Of a stretch of 54,981 bases of DNA, positions 1 to 8,830 are shown piece by piece. The stretch lies in assembly GCF_030693405.1 (NCBI RefSeq), contig NZ_JAUYAW010000012.1, forward strand, positions 1 to 54,981, read 5' to 3'. How positions within the stretch are numbered: the first letter of the stretch is position 1; each line of letters starts with the position of its first letter. The notes below the pieces were generated by a model. It was not told the origin of the DNA and made no database searches. It saw only the letters and a list, made by a program, of their open reading frames with translations. A program made the position numbers and the translations under genes. The DNA comes from Phenylobacterium sp. Lineage in GTDB: Bacteria > Pseudomonadota > Alphaproteobacteria > Caulobacterales > Caulobacteraceae.

Positions 1-601
1 GGGTCAGGGCCTGCAGGGCCGCGATGGGGGCGGAGAACCGGGCGGCGGTGACCCGGGCGGCCTGGGCGTCCCCCAGGCTCATGCGGCGACGCCCTTCGAT
101 CAGGGCCAGGCCGACCTCGGCCAGGGGCGCGGCCAGCCCGCCGCGGGCGGCCTCGCGGGCTTCACGGAAGGCGATCTCGGCGGCGGCGTTCAGCCCCTCC
201 TCGCCGAACAGTTCGGCCCCGAGCAGGGCGCAGAAGGCCTGTTCACAGCGGGCGCGGGCCCAGCCGTCGGGGCGACGCTCCCGGTCAAAGGCGGTGGCGG
301 CGGCCTCGGCCTGGGCGGCGGCCTTGCGAAGGGTGGCGGCGTCGCCGGAACGGCGGGCGACCTCGCGCCAGACGATGGCGGCTTCCAGGCGGCGCTGGGG
401 TTTGTCCTTGGCGCTGATACGACCGGCGGCGGCATCGGCGGCCTTGCCTTCGTTGCGCAGCAGGGAGAGGTCGAGCAGTTCCAGCAGGGCGGAGTCTCCC
501 CCGGCCAGACCATCACGCGCCGGACGCCAGCCCCCCTGGGCACCAAAGATCCGCTTCAACTCCCGGCCGAACTCAAACATGCCGTGGCGCTCCGTCGTCA
601 T
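1..601 (-). CDS. Hypothetical helical-repeat-like protein, C-terminus off the window
   Basis: An uninterrupted minus-strand frame starts at ATG 599-601 and runs off the left edge, so about 200 N-terminal residues are visible and the end is missing. A second in-frame ATG lies at 578-580. The product begins MTTERHGMFEFGRELKRIFG and is then rich in Ala, Arg and Glu. Its pairs of amphipathic helices resemble a TPR-type solenoid, but I do not recognise a family. There is no signal peptide. The 180 bases upstream hold a perfect TTAA-N7-TTAA box and a TTAACCAT element, so CtrA-type cell-cycle control is a reasonable inference. The function is unknown. Confidence 0.6.
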   Translation of the reverse strand, partial: MTTERHGMFEFGRELKRIFGAQGGWRPARDGLAGGDSALLELLDLSLLRNEGKAADAAAGRISAKDKPQRRLEAAIVWREVARRSGDAATLRKAAAQAEAAATAFDRERRPDGWARARCEQAFCALLGAELFGEEGLNAAAEIAFREAREAARGGLAAPLAEVGLALIEGRRRMSLGDAQAARVTAARFSAPIAALQALT

Positions 602-668
602 CAGAGTCCCGCGGCGGGACGCCCCGCGCGGGTTCAGGTGAGACAGAGCAAAGCCGGAGCCGCGGCGA

Positions 669-683
669 TTAACAAGTGATTAA
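669..683 (-). promoter_or_regulatory. CtrA-type binding box TTAA-N7-TTAA
   Basis: TTAA at 669-672 and TTAA at 680-683 are separated by exactly seven bases. This is the full consensus recognised by the cell-cycle regulator CtrA in Caulobacterales. A further ATGGTTAA (TTAACCAT on the minus strand) lies at 693-700. Both sit 68-99 bases upstream of the minus-strand start at 601. The spacing match is read directly; binding is inferred. Confidence 0.6.
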
Positions 684-781
684 CTTTTGAACATGGTTAA
701 CGGAACCTTGTCGTCGTCAAGCAAAACAAGGCTCTCGCACTCGCGCCTTAATGCCTGAACCGATTAAGCCAGGACCGATAT

Positions 782-1516
782 TCAGGCGAAAATTGCGCTC
801 AGCTCATCGGGCTTGAGGATGCGCCAGGCGCCAGGCGCCAAGTCCGGCGGCAGGGAAAGCCCGCCGATCTGATCCCGGTGCAGGGCCTCCACATGATTGC
901 CGGCGGCGGCGAACATGCGGCGCACCTGATGATAGCGCCCCTCGGTGATGGTCAGGCGGGCCTCGGTGTCCGACAAAGGCTCCAGCGTCGCGGGCGCGAG
1001 GGGCTCGGTCTCGGACTCCAGCATGAGGGTCCCCGCGGCGAACACCGCCGCCTCATCCCCGCGCAAGGGACGGGCGAGCCTCGCCACATAGCGTTTGGTC
1101 ACATGGCTGCGGGGCGCGATCACCCTGTGCAGAAGCGGGCCGTCGTCGGTGATCAGCAGCAGGCCTGTGGTGTCCAGGTCCAGACGCCCGATGGTGGAGA
1201 GGCCAGGCATCCGCGCCCGCCAGCGCCGGGGCAGAAGCTCAAAGACGCTGCGGCCCGGCTCCCGGTGGGAGCAGACAACGCCCAGCGGCTTGTGCATCAG
1301 CAGGGTCAGGGGCGCGGGCGGGTCCACCGGCGCGCCCTCGATCGTCATGCGCTCGGGCAGGTCGGGAACCACCGGAATCTTCTGGCCGCCGTCGCTGAGG
1401 GCTGCGCCGTCGAACACCACCGCGCCCTTGCGCAGCAGACCCTGGACCTCGCGGCGCGATCCATAGCCCAGATTGGCCAGCAGGCGATCGAGCCTGGCCA
1501 TCGGGACCTTGCTCAC
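782..1516 (-). CDS. rsuA: 16S rRNA pseudouridine synthase (RsuA/RluB/E/F family)
   Basis: This 244-residue cytoplasmic enzyme isomerises a uridine in ribosomal RNA. RsuA of E. coli makes pseudouridine 516 of 16S rRNA. Residues 6-60 form an S4 RNA-binding domain (ARLDRLLANLGYGSRREV). The catalytic loop GRLDLDTTGLLL follows at 110-121, with Asp113 as the expected catalytic residue. The length matches the family. The ATG at 1514-1516 overlaps the stop of the upstream methyltransferase gene by four bases, so the two are translationally coupled. RsuA and the RluB/E/F paralogues share these motifs, so the exact target base is inferred from size and from the neighbouring 16S methyltransferase. Confidence 0.85.
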   Translation of the reverse strand: MSKVPMARLDRLLANLGYGSRREVQGLLRKGAVVFDGAALSDGGQKIPVVPDLPERMTIEGAPVDPPAPLTLLMHKPLGVVCSHREPGRSVFELLPRRWRARMPGLSTIGRLDLDTTGLLLITDDGPLLHRVIAPRSHVTKRYVARLARPLRGDEAAVFAAGTLMLESETEPLAPATLEPLSDTEARLTITEGRYHQVRRMFAAAGNHVEALHRDQIGGLSLPPDLAPGAWRILKPDELSAIFA

Positions 1517-2421
1517 CGCCGGGCCTCATAGAGCTTGTAGCCGCCCTCCTCTACCAGCAGCTTGACCTTGGTCCCGAAGCTGTCGGCGAGCGGCCGCTCA
1601 TAGGGCAGATGACGGTTGGCGACCATCAGCAGTTTGCCGCCGTGCCGTAGAGCCTTGGCGGCCTGGGCGATGAAGGCCGCGCCCAGGGCCCGGTCCTCGG
1701 CGCCGCCATCGTGGAAGGGCGGGTTCATCACCACGAAGTCCAGCTCGCTCAAATCCGGCGCACCCTGGCGGATATCGGCCCAGACCACGTGGGCCCGGGG
1801 ATCGTTCACATTGCGGGTCGCGCACTCGACGGCCCGGCGGTCGATGTCGATCAGGGTCAGCCTGGTGACCGCCGCAGACGCCAGCACCCCGTGGGCCAGG
1901 TAACCCAGGCCACAGCCGAAATCGGCGCCGACGCCAGCCTGGAACGGCAGGCGGCCAAGCAGCAGGGCGGTGCCGGGGTCGATCCGGTCCCAGCTGAATA
2001 TCCCAGGTTGGGTCCAGAGGCCGAGGTCCGGGGACAGACGCGGGGCGCCGGCGGCCAGGGCCTCGGCGAGGTCGGGCTCAGCCGGTCGAACAACCTCGCA
2101 GATGCGATGGTGACGTCGGGCGTCCTCAGCCACCTCCAGCCCGAAGGCCTTGAGCTCCTTGGCGAGGCGCGAACCGCCCTTGGCCTTGGGGGCGAGCGCC
2201 GTCATCGTCCCGCCGACCTTCAAGGCCCGAAGCCCCTGGGCCAGGACGTAGCGGCGCTCCACCGTGCCCGGCGGCGCCAGGATGGTCAGGCTTTCGAGGG
2301 ACTGGTCAGGAACGGCCTCGAGCGACTCCGAACCCGGGATCAGCGGCGAGAGCTGAGCTGCGCCCGCAGGCGGCTCGACCAGCTCCCGCGGCGGCAGGCC
2401 ATAGACAGCGTGGACCGCCAT
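1513..2421 (-). CDS. rsmC: RsmC-like 16S rRNA guanine-N2 methyltransferase
   Basis: A 302-residue class I SAM-dependent methyltransferase. The SAM-binding motif DFGCGLGYLA is at 167-176. MNPPF at 232-236 is the signature of base-amino methyltransferases. The closing VANRHLPYE-type segment is typical of RsmC/RlmG. Residues 1-125 would be the degenerate N-terminal methyltransferase-like half known from RsmC, which methylates G1207 of 16S rRNA. The gene lies three bases after prfC and overlaps rsuA by four bases, forming a tight translation operon. RlmG-type 23S specificity is the main alternative. Confidence 0.75.
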   Translation of the reverse strand: MAVHAVYGLPPRELVEPPAGAAQLSPLIPGSESLEAVPDQSLESLTILAPPGTVERRYVLAQGLRALKVGGTMTALAPKAKGGSRLAKELKAFGLEVAEDARRHHRICEVVRPAEPDLAEALAAGAPRLSPDLGLWTQPGIFSWDRIDPGTALLLGRLPFQAGVGADFGCGLGYLAHGVLASAAVTRLTLIDIDRRAVECATRNVNDPRAHVVWADIRQGAPDLSELDFVVMNPPFHDGGAEDRALGAAFIAQAAKALRHGGKLLMVANRHLPYERPLADSFGTKVKLLVEEGGYKLYEARR

Positions 2422-2424
2422 CGC

Positions 2425-4020
2425 TCAGGCCCGTTCCTTCGAGCGTTCGAAGCGGACCTTGGGATAGCGCTCTGCCACATAGCCGATCTCCCAGGTCGAC
2501 TTGGCCAGGAAGACCGGCTGTTCGTCGATGTCGCTGGCCATGGCGCCGCGGTGCTTGCCGGCGAAGTCTTCCACATCGACCTTTTCGCCGCCCAGCCAGC
2601 GGGCCTCGGCATAGGGGGCCGGCTCGAAGGAGACCTCCAGCTGGTATTCGTTGGCCAGGCGGTCGGCCATGACCTCGAACTGCAGCTGGCCGACGGCGCC
2701 GACGATGAAGTCGGCCCCAATATTGGGGCGGAACAGCTGGGTGACGCCCTCTTCGGCGAGGCCTTCCAGGGCCTTCTTCAGGTGCTTGGCCTTGAGCGGA
2801 TCCTTGACCCGCACCCGCTGGAGGATTTCCGGGGCAAAGTTGGGCAGGCCGGCGAAGCGCAGCGTTCCGGTCTCCGACAGGCTGTCGCCCACCCGCAGGA
2901 CCCCGTGGTTGGGAATGCCGATGACGTCGCCGGCGAAGGCTTCCTCGGCCAGCTCCCGGTCCGAAGCGAAGAACATGATCGGCGAGTTGACCGACAGCTG
3001 GCGGCCGGTGTTCTGCACCTTCAGCTTCATGCCCCGGGTGAACCGCCCCGAGGTCAGGCGCAGGAAGGCCACCCGGTCACGGTGGTTGGGGTCCATGTTC
3101 GCCTGGATCTTGAAGACGAAGCCCGAGACCTCCCGGTCGCCCGGCGCCACATGGGTCGCCTCCCCGCCCTTGTGCGCCGCCACGGCCTTGGGTGGCGGAG
3201 CGTAGGCGCCCAGGCCCTCCAGCAGTTCGGCGACTCCGAACTTGCGCAGGGCCGAGCCGAAGAAGACCGGCGTCATGTGCCCTTCCAGGAAGGACTGCGG
3301 GTCGAAGGGCTTGGAGGCCTCCTGAACCAGCATTGAACCCTCCTCCACCTCGGCCTGCTCCTCGGGGTCGAGATAGGAGACCACCGCATTGGACTTGAAC
3401 GCGATGGGATCGGGGTGGCCGTCGTCGTCAGCCGTCTTCTTCGCGAAGGGCAGGAAGCGGCCCCGGCGCAAATCCACCATGCCCTTGAACCGGCCGCCGG
3501 AGCCGGCCGGCCAGTAGAGCGGCGCCGGATCCAGCGCCAGCTTGGTGGAGATCTCGTCCAGCAGCTCGAAGGGGTCCTGCGCCTCCCGGTCCATCTTGTT
3601 GATGAAGGTGACGATGGGGATGTCGCGCAGGCGACAGACCTCGAACAGTTTCAGCGTCTGCGGCTCAATGCCCTTGGCGGCGTCCAGCACCATGACCGCG
3701 GCGTCGGCGGCCGTCAGGGTGCGATAGGTGTCCTCGGAGAAGTCCTCGTGACCGGGGGTGTCGAGCAGGTTGAACATCAACCCCTCGTGGTCGAAGGTCA
3801 TGACGCTGGCCGAGACCGAGATGCCCCGCTCGCGCTCGATCTTCATCCAGTCCGACCGGGTGCGGCGGTTCTCGCCCCGGGCGCGGACCTGGCCCGCCGC
3901 GCGGATCGCCCCGCCGGCCAGCAGCAGGTTTTCCGTCAGCGTCGTCTTGCCGGCGTCCGGGTGGGAAATGATCGCGAAGGTTCGGCGGCGCGCGGCCTGG
4001 GCGGCGGGAGATTGAGTCAT
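2425..4020 (-). CDS. prfC: Peptide chain release factor 3 (GTPase RF3)
   Basis: A 531-residue translational GTPase that recycles RF1/RF2 from the ribosome after peptide release. The P-loop SHPDAGKTTLTE is at 19-30. It is followed by the RF3-specific KIERERGISV switch I segment, DTPGHEDFSEDTYRTL (G3) and NKMDR (G4). The C-terminal half carries domain II and the RF3 C-terminal domain. Size matches E. coli PrfC (529 aa), and the RSDWMKIE stretch separates RF3 from EF-G and TypA. It is the first gene of the prfC-rsmC-rsuA operon; the 58 bases between its start and the next gene leave room only for a short promoter. Confidence 0.95.
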   Translation of the reverse strand: MTQSPAAQAARRRTFAIISHPDAGKTTLTENLLLAGGAIRAAGQVRARGENRRTRSDWMKIERERGISVSASVMTFDHEGLMFNLLDTPGHEDFSEDTYRTLTAADAAVMVLDAAKGIEPQTLKLFEVCRLRDIPIVTFINKMDREAQDPFELLDEISTKLALDPAPLYWPAGSGGRFKGMVDLRRGRFLPFAKKTADDDGHPDPIAFKSNAVVSYLDPEEQAEVEEGSMLVQEASKPFDPQSFLEGHMTPVFFGSALRKFGVAELLEGLGAYAPPPKAVAAHKGGEATHVAPGDREVSGFVFKIQANMDPNHRDRVAFLRLTSGRFTRGMKLKVQNTGRQLSVNSPIMFFASDRELAEEAFAGDVIGIPNHGVLRVGDSLSETGTLRFAGLPNFAPEILQRVRVKDPLKAKHLKKALEGLAEEGVTQLFRPNIGADFIVGAVGQLQFEVMADRLANEYQLEVSFEPAPYAEARWLGGEKVDVEDFAGKHRGAMASDIDEQPVFLAKSTWEIGYVAERYPKVRFERSKERA

Positions 4021-4078
4021 GGGCTCGCGTTAGCGCGCGCGGCCCTCAGACGCAAACGGCGCGCGCGTCAGAGGCGCC

Positions 4079-4459
4079 TCAGGCCGCCAGTCGACGCCAC
4101 ACCTGGCGATCGCAGGCCAGCATGTCGAGGTCGCCCTCGTCCTGGCGAACCTTCAGGTCCTCGAGAGCTGCCTGGCCAAGCTCGGCGAAGCGGATGGTCA
4201 CGTCCTGCGGATCAGCCTCGAAGCTCGGGACCACGAACAGGGCGCCGGTGATGGTCGGCGCCTTGGCCTGGATCAAAGCCGCCAGCCGCCGGGCGCGGTT
4301 GGGGCGCTCCAGATGCAGCAACGGCGTCTCGGCATAGAGCTCCTGGCCCATGCGCATGATCGATGGGAAGGACAGCGCCCGAAACCGGTCGGCCGTCAGG
4401 CGCGGCGTCAGCTTCATCTCGGCGAGATCGAGGACCACGTCGTTCATGAGGAAAAGCAT
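4079..4459 (-). CDS. Conserved hypothetical protein, about 126 aa
   Basis: The frame is open from 4504, but I prefer the ATG at 4459, giving MLFLMNDVVLDLAEMKLTPR. The earlier start adds a Cys/Arg-rich leader unlike a natural N-terminus, and no strong ribosome-binding site decides the matter. The protein is acidic, soluble and lacks signal or membrane segments. I do not recognise a domain. The pattern of Leu/Ala helices with an Arg-rich middle (ERPNRARRLAALIQAK) suggests a small all-helical protein. It stands alone between prfC and the phosphotransferase gene. Confidence 0.55.
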   Translation of the reverse strand: MLFLMNDVVLDLAEMKLTPRLTADRFRALSFPSIMRMGQELYAETPLLHLERPNRARRLAALIQAKAPTITGALFVVPSFEADPQDVTIRFAELGQAALEDLKVRQDEGDLDMLACDRQVWRRLAA

Positions 4460-4550
4460 CACCGTACGCCTGCACTGTTCGGGGGAAGACGCACCCTGCC
4501 CCATCCTGGCTTTCGGTTCGGTGGACGAAAGGGGTTAACGGGGCGTACGG

Positions 4551-4575
4551 CTCAGCTCAGCTCAGCTCAGCTCAG
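4551..4575. repeat. Pentanucleotide tandem repeat (CTCAG)5
   Basis: Five perfect CTCAG copies run from 4551 to 4575. The first copy, read on the minus strand, contains the stop codon (4572-4574) of the phosphotransferase-fold gene. The rest lies just downstream of it. Slippage here would not change the protein. Confidence 0.9.
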
Positions 4576-5570
4576 CGCGCGACCTCAAAGGTGTCCGAAG
4601 CCAGGCCAAGCTCGGCCATGGCCCGCAGATCACGCAGAATGCCCCCTGGCCCCTCAGGCGCGTCGGGATCGTCGCCCAGGCGGGTCAGCCAGCCCCACAT
4701 GCTCAGCCGATGGTGCAGCATATAGACCCACAGGGCGCGTTGCGGGTCGGGATGGTCGACGGCGCCGTAGCCCTCAAGGATCGGGCCGGGGCTGCGCGGG
4801 TCCTCGTGGGCGCAGCAGAACAACGTCTTGGCGAGGTCGAAGAGGCGGTCAGCCGAGCGGGCGTTGCCGAAGTCCACCAATCCGGTGAGCCGCAGCCGCC
4901 CATCTGCGGCCCGTTCGGCGAGGATGTTCCCCTGGTGGAAATCGTCGTGGCACAGGACTGGCCCGCCGCTCTCCAGCAGCACATCGGCGTTCTGGGCGAA
5001 CAGGTCCTCCAGCCGGCGGGCGAGGTCGGCGTCGCCGCCGCGGTCGCCGAACCGGCCCAGGGCGCGCCCAAAGGTTCCGGCCATGTAGGCGGCGTTGGTC
5101 GGTTCAGGATCGATGAGACCCTGATCGTGAAGATAGCCATAGGCCGGCATCGACGTGGTGTGGAACGCCCGCACCAGGGCGCCCACCTGCCGATAAACAT
5201 CGTCGAGATCGGGTTCTGCGAACCACTGGCGAAGCGGCGACCCTGGGACCCAGGTGGTGAGCGCATAACGCAGGGGCAGTATGGCGCGTGACTCGTCGAA
5301 CACCAGCCAATGCGGGATGGTGATCGCCGTGTCCGCCTTCAGCATCTCCGCCACCCGCCGCTCCTTTCCGGGACGCCAGGCGGGCTCGTCGGCATAGAGC
5401 TTGAGGACCAACGGATCGCCGCCGCCCACAAGGTCGATACGATAGACCTCGGTGCTGCCGCCCTGCAAAGGCGTGATGCGATCTGGCGAGAGCTTGGGAT
5501 CGAACCCGGCCAGAATGGCGGCGGCCTGGTCCAGGCTCACATCGAAGGCCAGTCGTTTGATCGGCGGCAC
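4572..5570 (-). CDS. Aminoglycoside phosphotransferase (APH)-fold kinase family protein
   Basis: About 332 residues from a GTG start at 5568-5570, chosen because GGAG lies eight bases upstream. An upstream TTG at 5660 is also in frame. Kinase motifs are present: the catalytic loop HDDFHQGN at about 208-215 (Brenner motif) and metal-binding DFGN at about 233-236. N-terminal LKLY is the likely ATP-anchoring lysine. The APH family covers antibiotic kinases, choline and homoserine kinases and many proteins of unknown substrate; nothing here specifies a substrate. The stop falls in a CTCAG repeat. Confidence 0.75.
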   Translation of the reverse strand: MPPIKRLAFDVSLDQAAAILAGFDPKLSPDRITPLQGGSTEVYRIDLVGGGDPLVLKLYADEPAWRPGKERRVAEMLKADTAITIPHWLVFDESRAILPLRYALTTWVPGSPLRQWFAEPDLDDVYRQVGALVRAFHTTSMPAYGYLHDQGLIDPEPTNAAYMAGTFGRALGRFGDRGGDADLARRLEDLFAQNADVLLESGGPVLCHDDFHQGNILAERAADGRLRLTGLVDFGNARSADRLFDLAKTLFCCAHEDPRSPGPILEGYGAVDHPDPQRALWVYMLHHRLSMWGWLTRLGDDPDAPEGPGGILRDLRAMAELGLASDTFEVAR

Positions 5571-5717
5571 GGCCTTCGCTCCATCGTCGGATTCGCGGCG
5601 TAACCCGTAGATGGCCACCGCGACAGCGGCATGTCGGGACCGGAGGCTAACCGCGCACAAATCCCACAGACCTGCTGGCGAGCGCCAGCCTGCGGAAGCG
5701 GGCTGTCGCGAGGGTCC

Positions 5718-6050
5718 CTACCCTTCTTCCACCGGCTCCGTAAGAAAGTGGCGGCCCTGCTTGTCCTCGACCTCCACGACCCAGATGTCGGGATCGATGC
5801 GGGCGGCGCGGGCGACATAGGCGTCCACCTCGGGCTCCTCGGTGGCCATGGTCGGGCGCATCCAGATCCGTTCGCCGTCGCCCCGGGTGGCCTCGGCATA
5901 GAGCCGCACGGTTTTGTCCGACAGGTTCACGGCCTTGACCAGGACCGCGCCGGCCCGCGCATCACCCTTGCGCGCCACCACGCCAAAGCCGCCGGAAAGC
6001 TCGGCCCGTCGGATCAGGGCCGCGGCCCAGACGTCCGTCGACAGGATCAT
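5718..6050 (-). CDS. DUF1491 family protein
   Basis: A 110-residue soluble protein starting at ATG 6048-6050. That start is preceded by AGGGAC and reproduces the family opening, an aliphatic strand followed by WAAALIRRAE. A longer frame to 6104 would add an Arg-rich leader. DUF1491 is common in Alphaproteobacteria and has no assigned function. Visible here is an alternating beta pattern with IWMRPTM and a C-terminal IWVVEVEDKQGRHFL strand pair. It is probably transcribed alone. Confidence 0.75.
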   Translation of the reverse strand: MILSTDVWAAALIRRAELSGGFGVVARKGDARAGAVLVKAVNLSDKTVRLYAEATRGDGERIWMRPTMATEEPEVDAYVARAARIDPDIWVVEVEDKQGRHFLTEPVEEG

Positions 6051-6197
6051 GTCGGTCCCTCCGTTGCGCGGCCTGCTTAGGGCACGGCTCGCAGGTCGCC
6101 GCAAGTCGGTGACGGCGCGGATGGAAAACGCCCGCCGCTAACCGAACGACAACCGCTCGCGGGCGACAGTGGGGGAAAGGCCGCAGAGCCGCAAAAC

Positions 6198-7118
6198 ATG
6201 AAACGAGTTGGACGCATGACGATCAGGCGCGACACCGCGCGGCGTCGGGCGGTTCGGTGGATGGGATCGATGGTCGCCGCGGGGCTGCTCGCAGCGCCCA
6301 TGGGCGCGCTTGCCGGACCGCTGGACCTCTATGTCGAGCGCACCGCCATGGCCGCGGCTGACCTGCGGTGCGGGTTCTTTGACCCGGGCCTGCGCGCCGC
6401 CCTGGAGGCGGGCCGCATTCAGACCCGTAACGCCGCCCTGCGCAGCGGCGCCAGCGCCGACGACCTCTCCCGGGCCGACGCCCGGGCGCGGGCCTCGGCC
6501 AAGACCGTCATCTGCGATTCCGAGGCGGTGATGGCGGCGGCCGCCCATGTGCGCAACGCCTTTGACGGCTTCGCCAAGCTGCGGCAGATCACCTATCCCG
6601 GCGAGACCGCCGACTGGCGGGCCGACCGCACCGCCAGCGCCGAGGTCCATCGCTGGCGCCTGGCCCAGCAGACTGAATTCGCCGGCGGTCAGATGGTGTT
6701 TGGCCTGGCCGGCCGCGACACCCGTCCGGTGCTGCTGGCGCTGGCCAGCTTCGCCGATGGACAGGCCCCCTTTGGCGCCCGGCTGGTGCTGCGCGACAGC
6801 GGCCGGGCGAGCCAGCCCTATCTCGATCTGCGGGGGGACCTCGACCTCTCGCGGCGCATGCCCCCGGCCGGCGCCCGGCGCAGCTATGCCGCCGAGGCCC
6901 GCAGCAAGGCCGGCCTTGATCTTCGGCCCGAGACTATGGGCGCAGGTTGGGCGTTCCGGTTCCCCGCCGAGGCCGCCGAACGCCTGGCGACCCTGCATCC
7001 GCGGGAGGCCGTGGCGGTGGAGTTCCTGTTCAGCGAGGGCGTTCCGGTGCGCCGGGTCTATGTGGAGGTGGGCGACTTCGCCGTGGGCCACGCCTTCCTG
7101 CGGATGGCCGCGCGCTAG
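6198..7118 (+). CDS. Secreted protein of unknown function
   Basis: A 306-residue protein with a long basic N-region, a hydrophobic core around residues 22-36 (MGSMVAAGLLAAPMGALA) and an ALA-G cleavage site, so export to the periplasm is likely. The mature part has paired cysteines near 58 and 110, which may form a disulfide. The C-terminal half is beta-rich. No known domain was recognised. A shorter start at residue 22 would still keep the signal peptide. It ends seven bases before the convergent kinase gene. Confidence 0.7.
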   Translation: MKRVGRMTIRRDTARRRAVRWMGSMVAAGLLAAPMGALAGPLDLYVERTAMAAADLRCGFFDPGLRAALEAGRIQTRNAALRSGASADDLSRADARARASAKTVICDSEAVMAAAAHVRNAFDGFAKLRQITYPGETADWRADRTASAEVHRWRLAQQTEFAGGQMVFGLAGRDTRPVLLALASFADGQAPFGARLVLRDSGRASQPYLDLRGDLDLSRRMPPAGARRSYAAEARSKAGLDLRPETMGAGWAFRFPAEAAERLATLHPREAVAVEFLFSEGVPVRRVYVEVGDFAVGHAFLRMAAR

Positions 7119-7125
7119 GGCGCTC

Positions 7126-8793
7126 TCAGGAGACCGGCGTCTCGAACGGCTCGGCCTGCGGGACCGGCGCCTCGGCTGGCCTTTCAGAAGGCGGCAGCAG
7201 CACCGGCATCCGAACGGTCACGGTGGTGCCTTCGCCCACAGCGCTTTCCAGGATCATCTCGCCGCCGTGCAGCTCGGCGAAGCTGCGGACCAGGGACAGG
7301 CCAAGGCCTGTGCCGGCCGCCCGCCGCTCGGCGTCGCCGGCCTGTTCATAGGGCCGGCCGACCCGGGCGAGGTCCTCCGGACTCATGCCCATGCCGGTAT
7401 CGGCGACCACCAGCTCCATCATCCCGCCGACCGCCTGCAGGCCCACGGTCACGGCGCCATTTCGCGGGGTGAATTTCAGGGCGTTGGAGACCAGGTTCAG
7501 AGCGATCTGCTTCAGCGCCCGGCGGTCGGCGTCAATCTCCAGCGGCTCCCGGGGCAGGACGCCGCGCAGCTGTACGCCGGCTCGGTCGGCCTGGCCGCGC
7601 ATGAGCCGGAGGACGGCGTTGACCGCCTCGCGGCCGTCGAATTCCTCGCGGCTCAGCTCGAACCGCTCGGCCTCGATCTTCGACATGTCGAGGACGTCGT
7701 TGATCAGGTCCAGCAGGTGGCGGCCGGACTCGTGGATCAGCTCGGCATACTCGCCGTAGCGGTCTGGCAGGGGACCGAACAGCCGCGAGCGCATGATGTC
7801 GGAAAAGCCCATGATGGCGTTCAGCGGCGTGCGCAGTTCGTGGCTCATATTGGCCAGGAAGCGGGACTTGCCGGTGTTCTGGGCCTCGGCCTCGCCGCGG
7901 GCGGCCTCAAGCTCAGCCTCCTGGTCGCGGCGAGCCCGGCCATCGGCGAGGACGGCCACCAGGCGCATGGAGCGCCCACGGCGCAGGCGCGCCTCAAGCC
8001 AGCCGTCGGGATCGGCGAGCGGCGCAAAGGCGAACGCCGCATGGCCGTCACGAAGCGCCACCTGAAACCCCCGGGCCAGGTCGTGACGTCCCTGGGGCAG
8101 GCCCAGATCAAAGAAGGCGCGGCCCGCGATATCGGCGCCGGCGAGGGGACGGCCATAGGCGCCGGCCACCCGTCCGTCAGGCAACAGGTCGAGAATTTGC
8201 GTCGGCTGCTCGGCCAGGAGCCTTTGCAGCCGCGAAAGGGCGCTAGCCTGGGCCCGCTCGCGGCGATCCACGCGACGCAACAGGCTGACCACGCCGAGGG
8301 CCAGGCCGCCAACGGCGCTCACCAGAGCCACCGCCTGCAGGACGAGAGACACCGGCGGCCCCGTTGGCGGTGGTCCGCCAAGCAGGCTGACCAGCAGACC
8401 CAGGCCCATCAGACCGAGCGCGGCGGCGCCGGCCGCGGCCGCCCGACGGGGCTGACCTTCGACGAGGGTTGCGGCCAGGGGGGCCAGACACCAGGCCCCA
8501 AGGGGGCCAAGAGCGCCGCCGCTGAGCAACATGGCCAGGCCGGGTCCCAGGCTCCAGGCGACCAGCCGAAGCCGTTCGTTGGGGTTGCGCCGGGCCAGGC
8601 CCAGGCCAAGATCAAGAAGCGCCGGAACGCCGCCGAGCGCCAGGGCGATCGCGGCCCGCGCCCCCTCGCCGCCGCTGGCCAGGACGAAGGCCCCGCCACC
8701 GGCGACGAGCGCCAGCCAGCCCGCGCTCCACCAGAAGGCCGCCGCCGATGGGGTGGCCAAACCTGCAGGGCGGCGGTCGGGCGGAGCGTCCAT
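7126..8793 (-). CDS. divJ: Membrane sensor histidine kinase, DivJ-like
   Basis: Taken from ATG 8793 the product has 555 residues; in-frame GTG 8823 and TTG 8847 are alternatives. About six hydrophobic helices fill residues 20-172. A PAS-like region follows, then a HisKA domain with SHELRTPLNAIMGFSDIM (phospho-accepting His about 318). The HATPase domain has N box NLVSNALKF, G1 DTGMGMSP and G2 GTGLGLSL. This is the layout of DivJ, the stalked-pole kinase that phosphorylates DivK and PleD in Caulobacter. Adjacency to a second kinase fits my recollection of the divJ locus. PleC-type paralogues share the kinase core, so the name rests on membrane topology and context. Confidence 0.6.
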   Translation of the reverse strand: MDAPPDRRPAGLATPSAAAFWWSAGWLALVAGGGAFVLASGGEGARAAIALALGGVPALLDLGLGLARRNPNERLRLVAWSLGPGLAMLLSGGALGPLGAWCLAPLAATLVEGQPRRAAAAGAAALGLMGLGLLVSLLGGPPPTGPPVSLVLQAVALVSAVGGLALGVVSLLRRVDRRERAQASALSRLQRLLAEQPTQILDLLPDGRVAGAYGRPLAGADIAGRAFFDLGLPQGRHDLARGFQVALRDGHAAFAFAPLADPDGWLEARLRRGRSMRLVAVLADGRARRDQEAELEAARGEAEAQNTGKSRFLANMSHELRTPLNAIMGFSDIMRSRLFGPLPDRYGEYAELIHESGRHLLDLINDVLDMSKIEAERFELSREEFDGREAVNAVLRLMRGQADRAGVQLRGVLPREPLEIDADRRALKQIALNLVSNALKFTPRNGAVTVGLQAVGGMMELVVADTGMGMSPEDLARVGRPYEQAGDAERRAAGTGLGLSLVRSFAELHGGEMILESAVGEGTTVTVRMPVLLPPSERPAEAPVPQAEPFETPVS

Positions 8794-8830
8794 GGTCGGG
8801 GCGGGTCGCAGTCTGGCTCTCACAGGGGCG

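Noticed and set aside
820..840. Three near copies of GCGCCAG in the rsuA-like gene
   Set aside because: These fall inside codons for LAPGAW and similar C-terminal residues and are explained by coding and GC bias.
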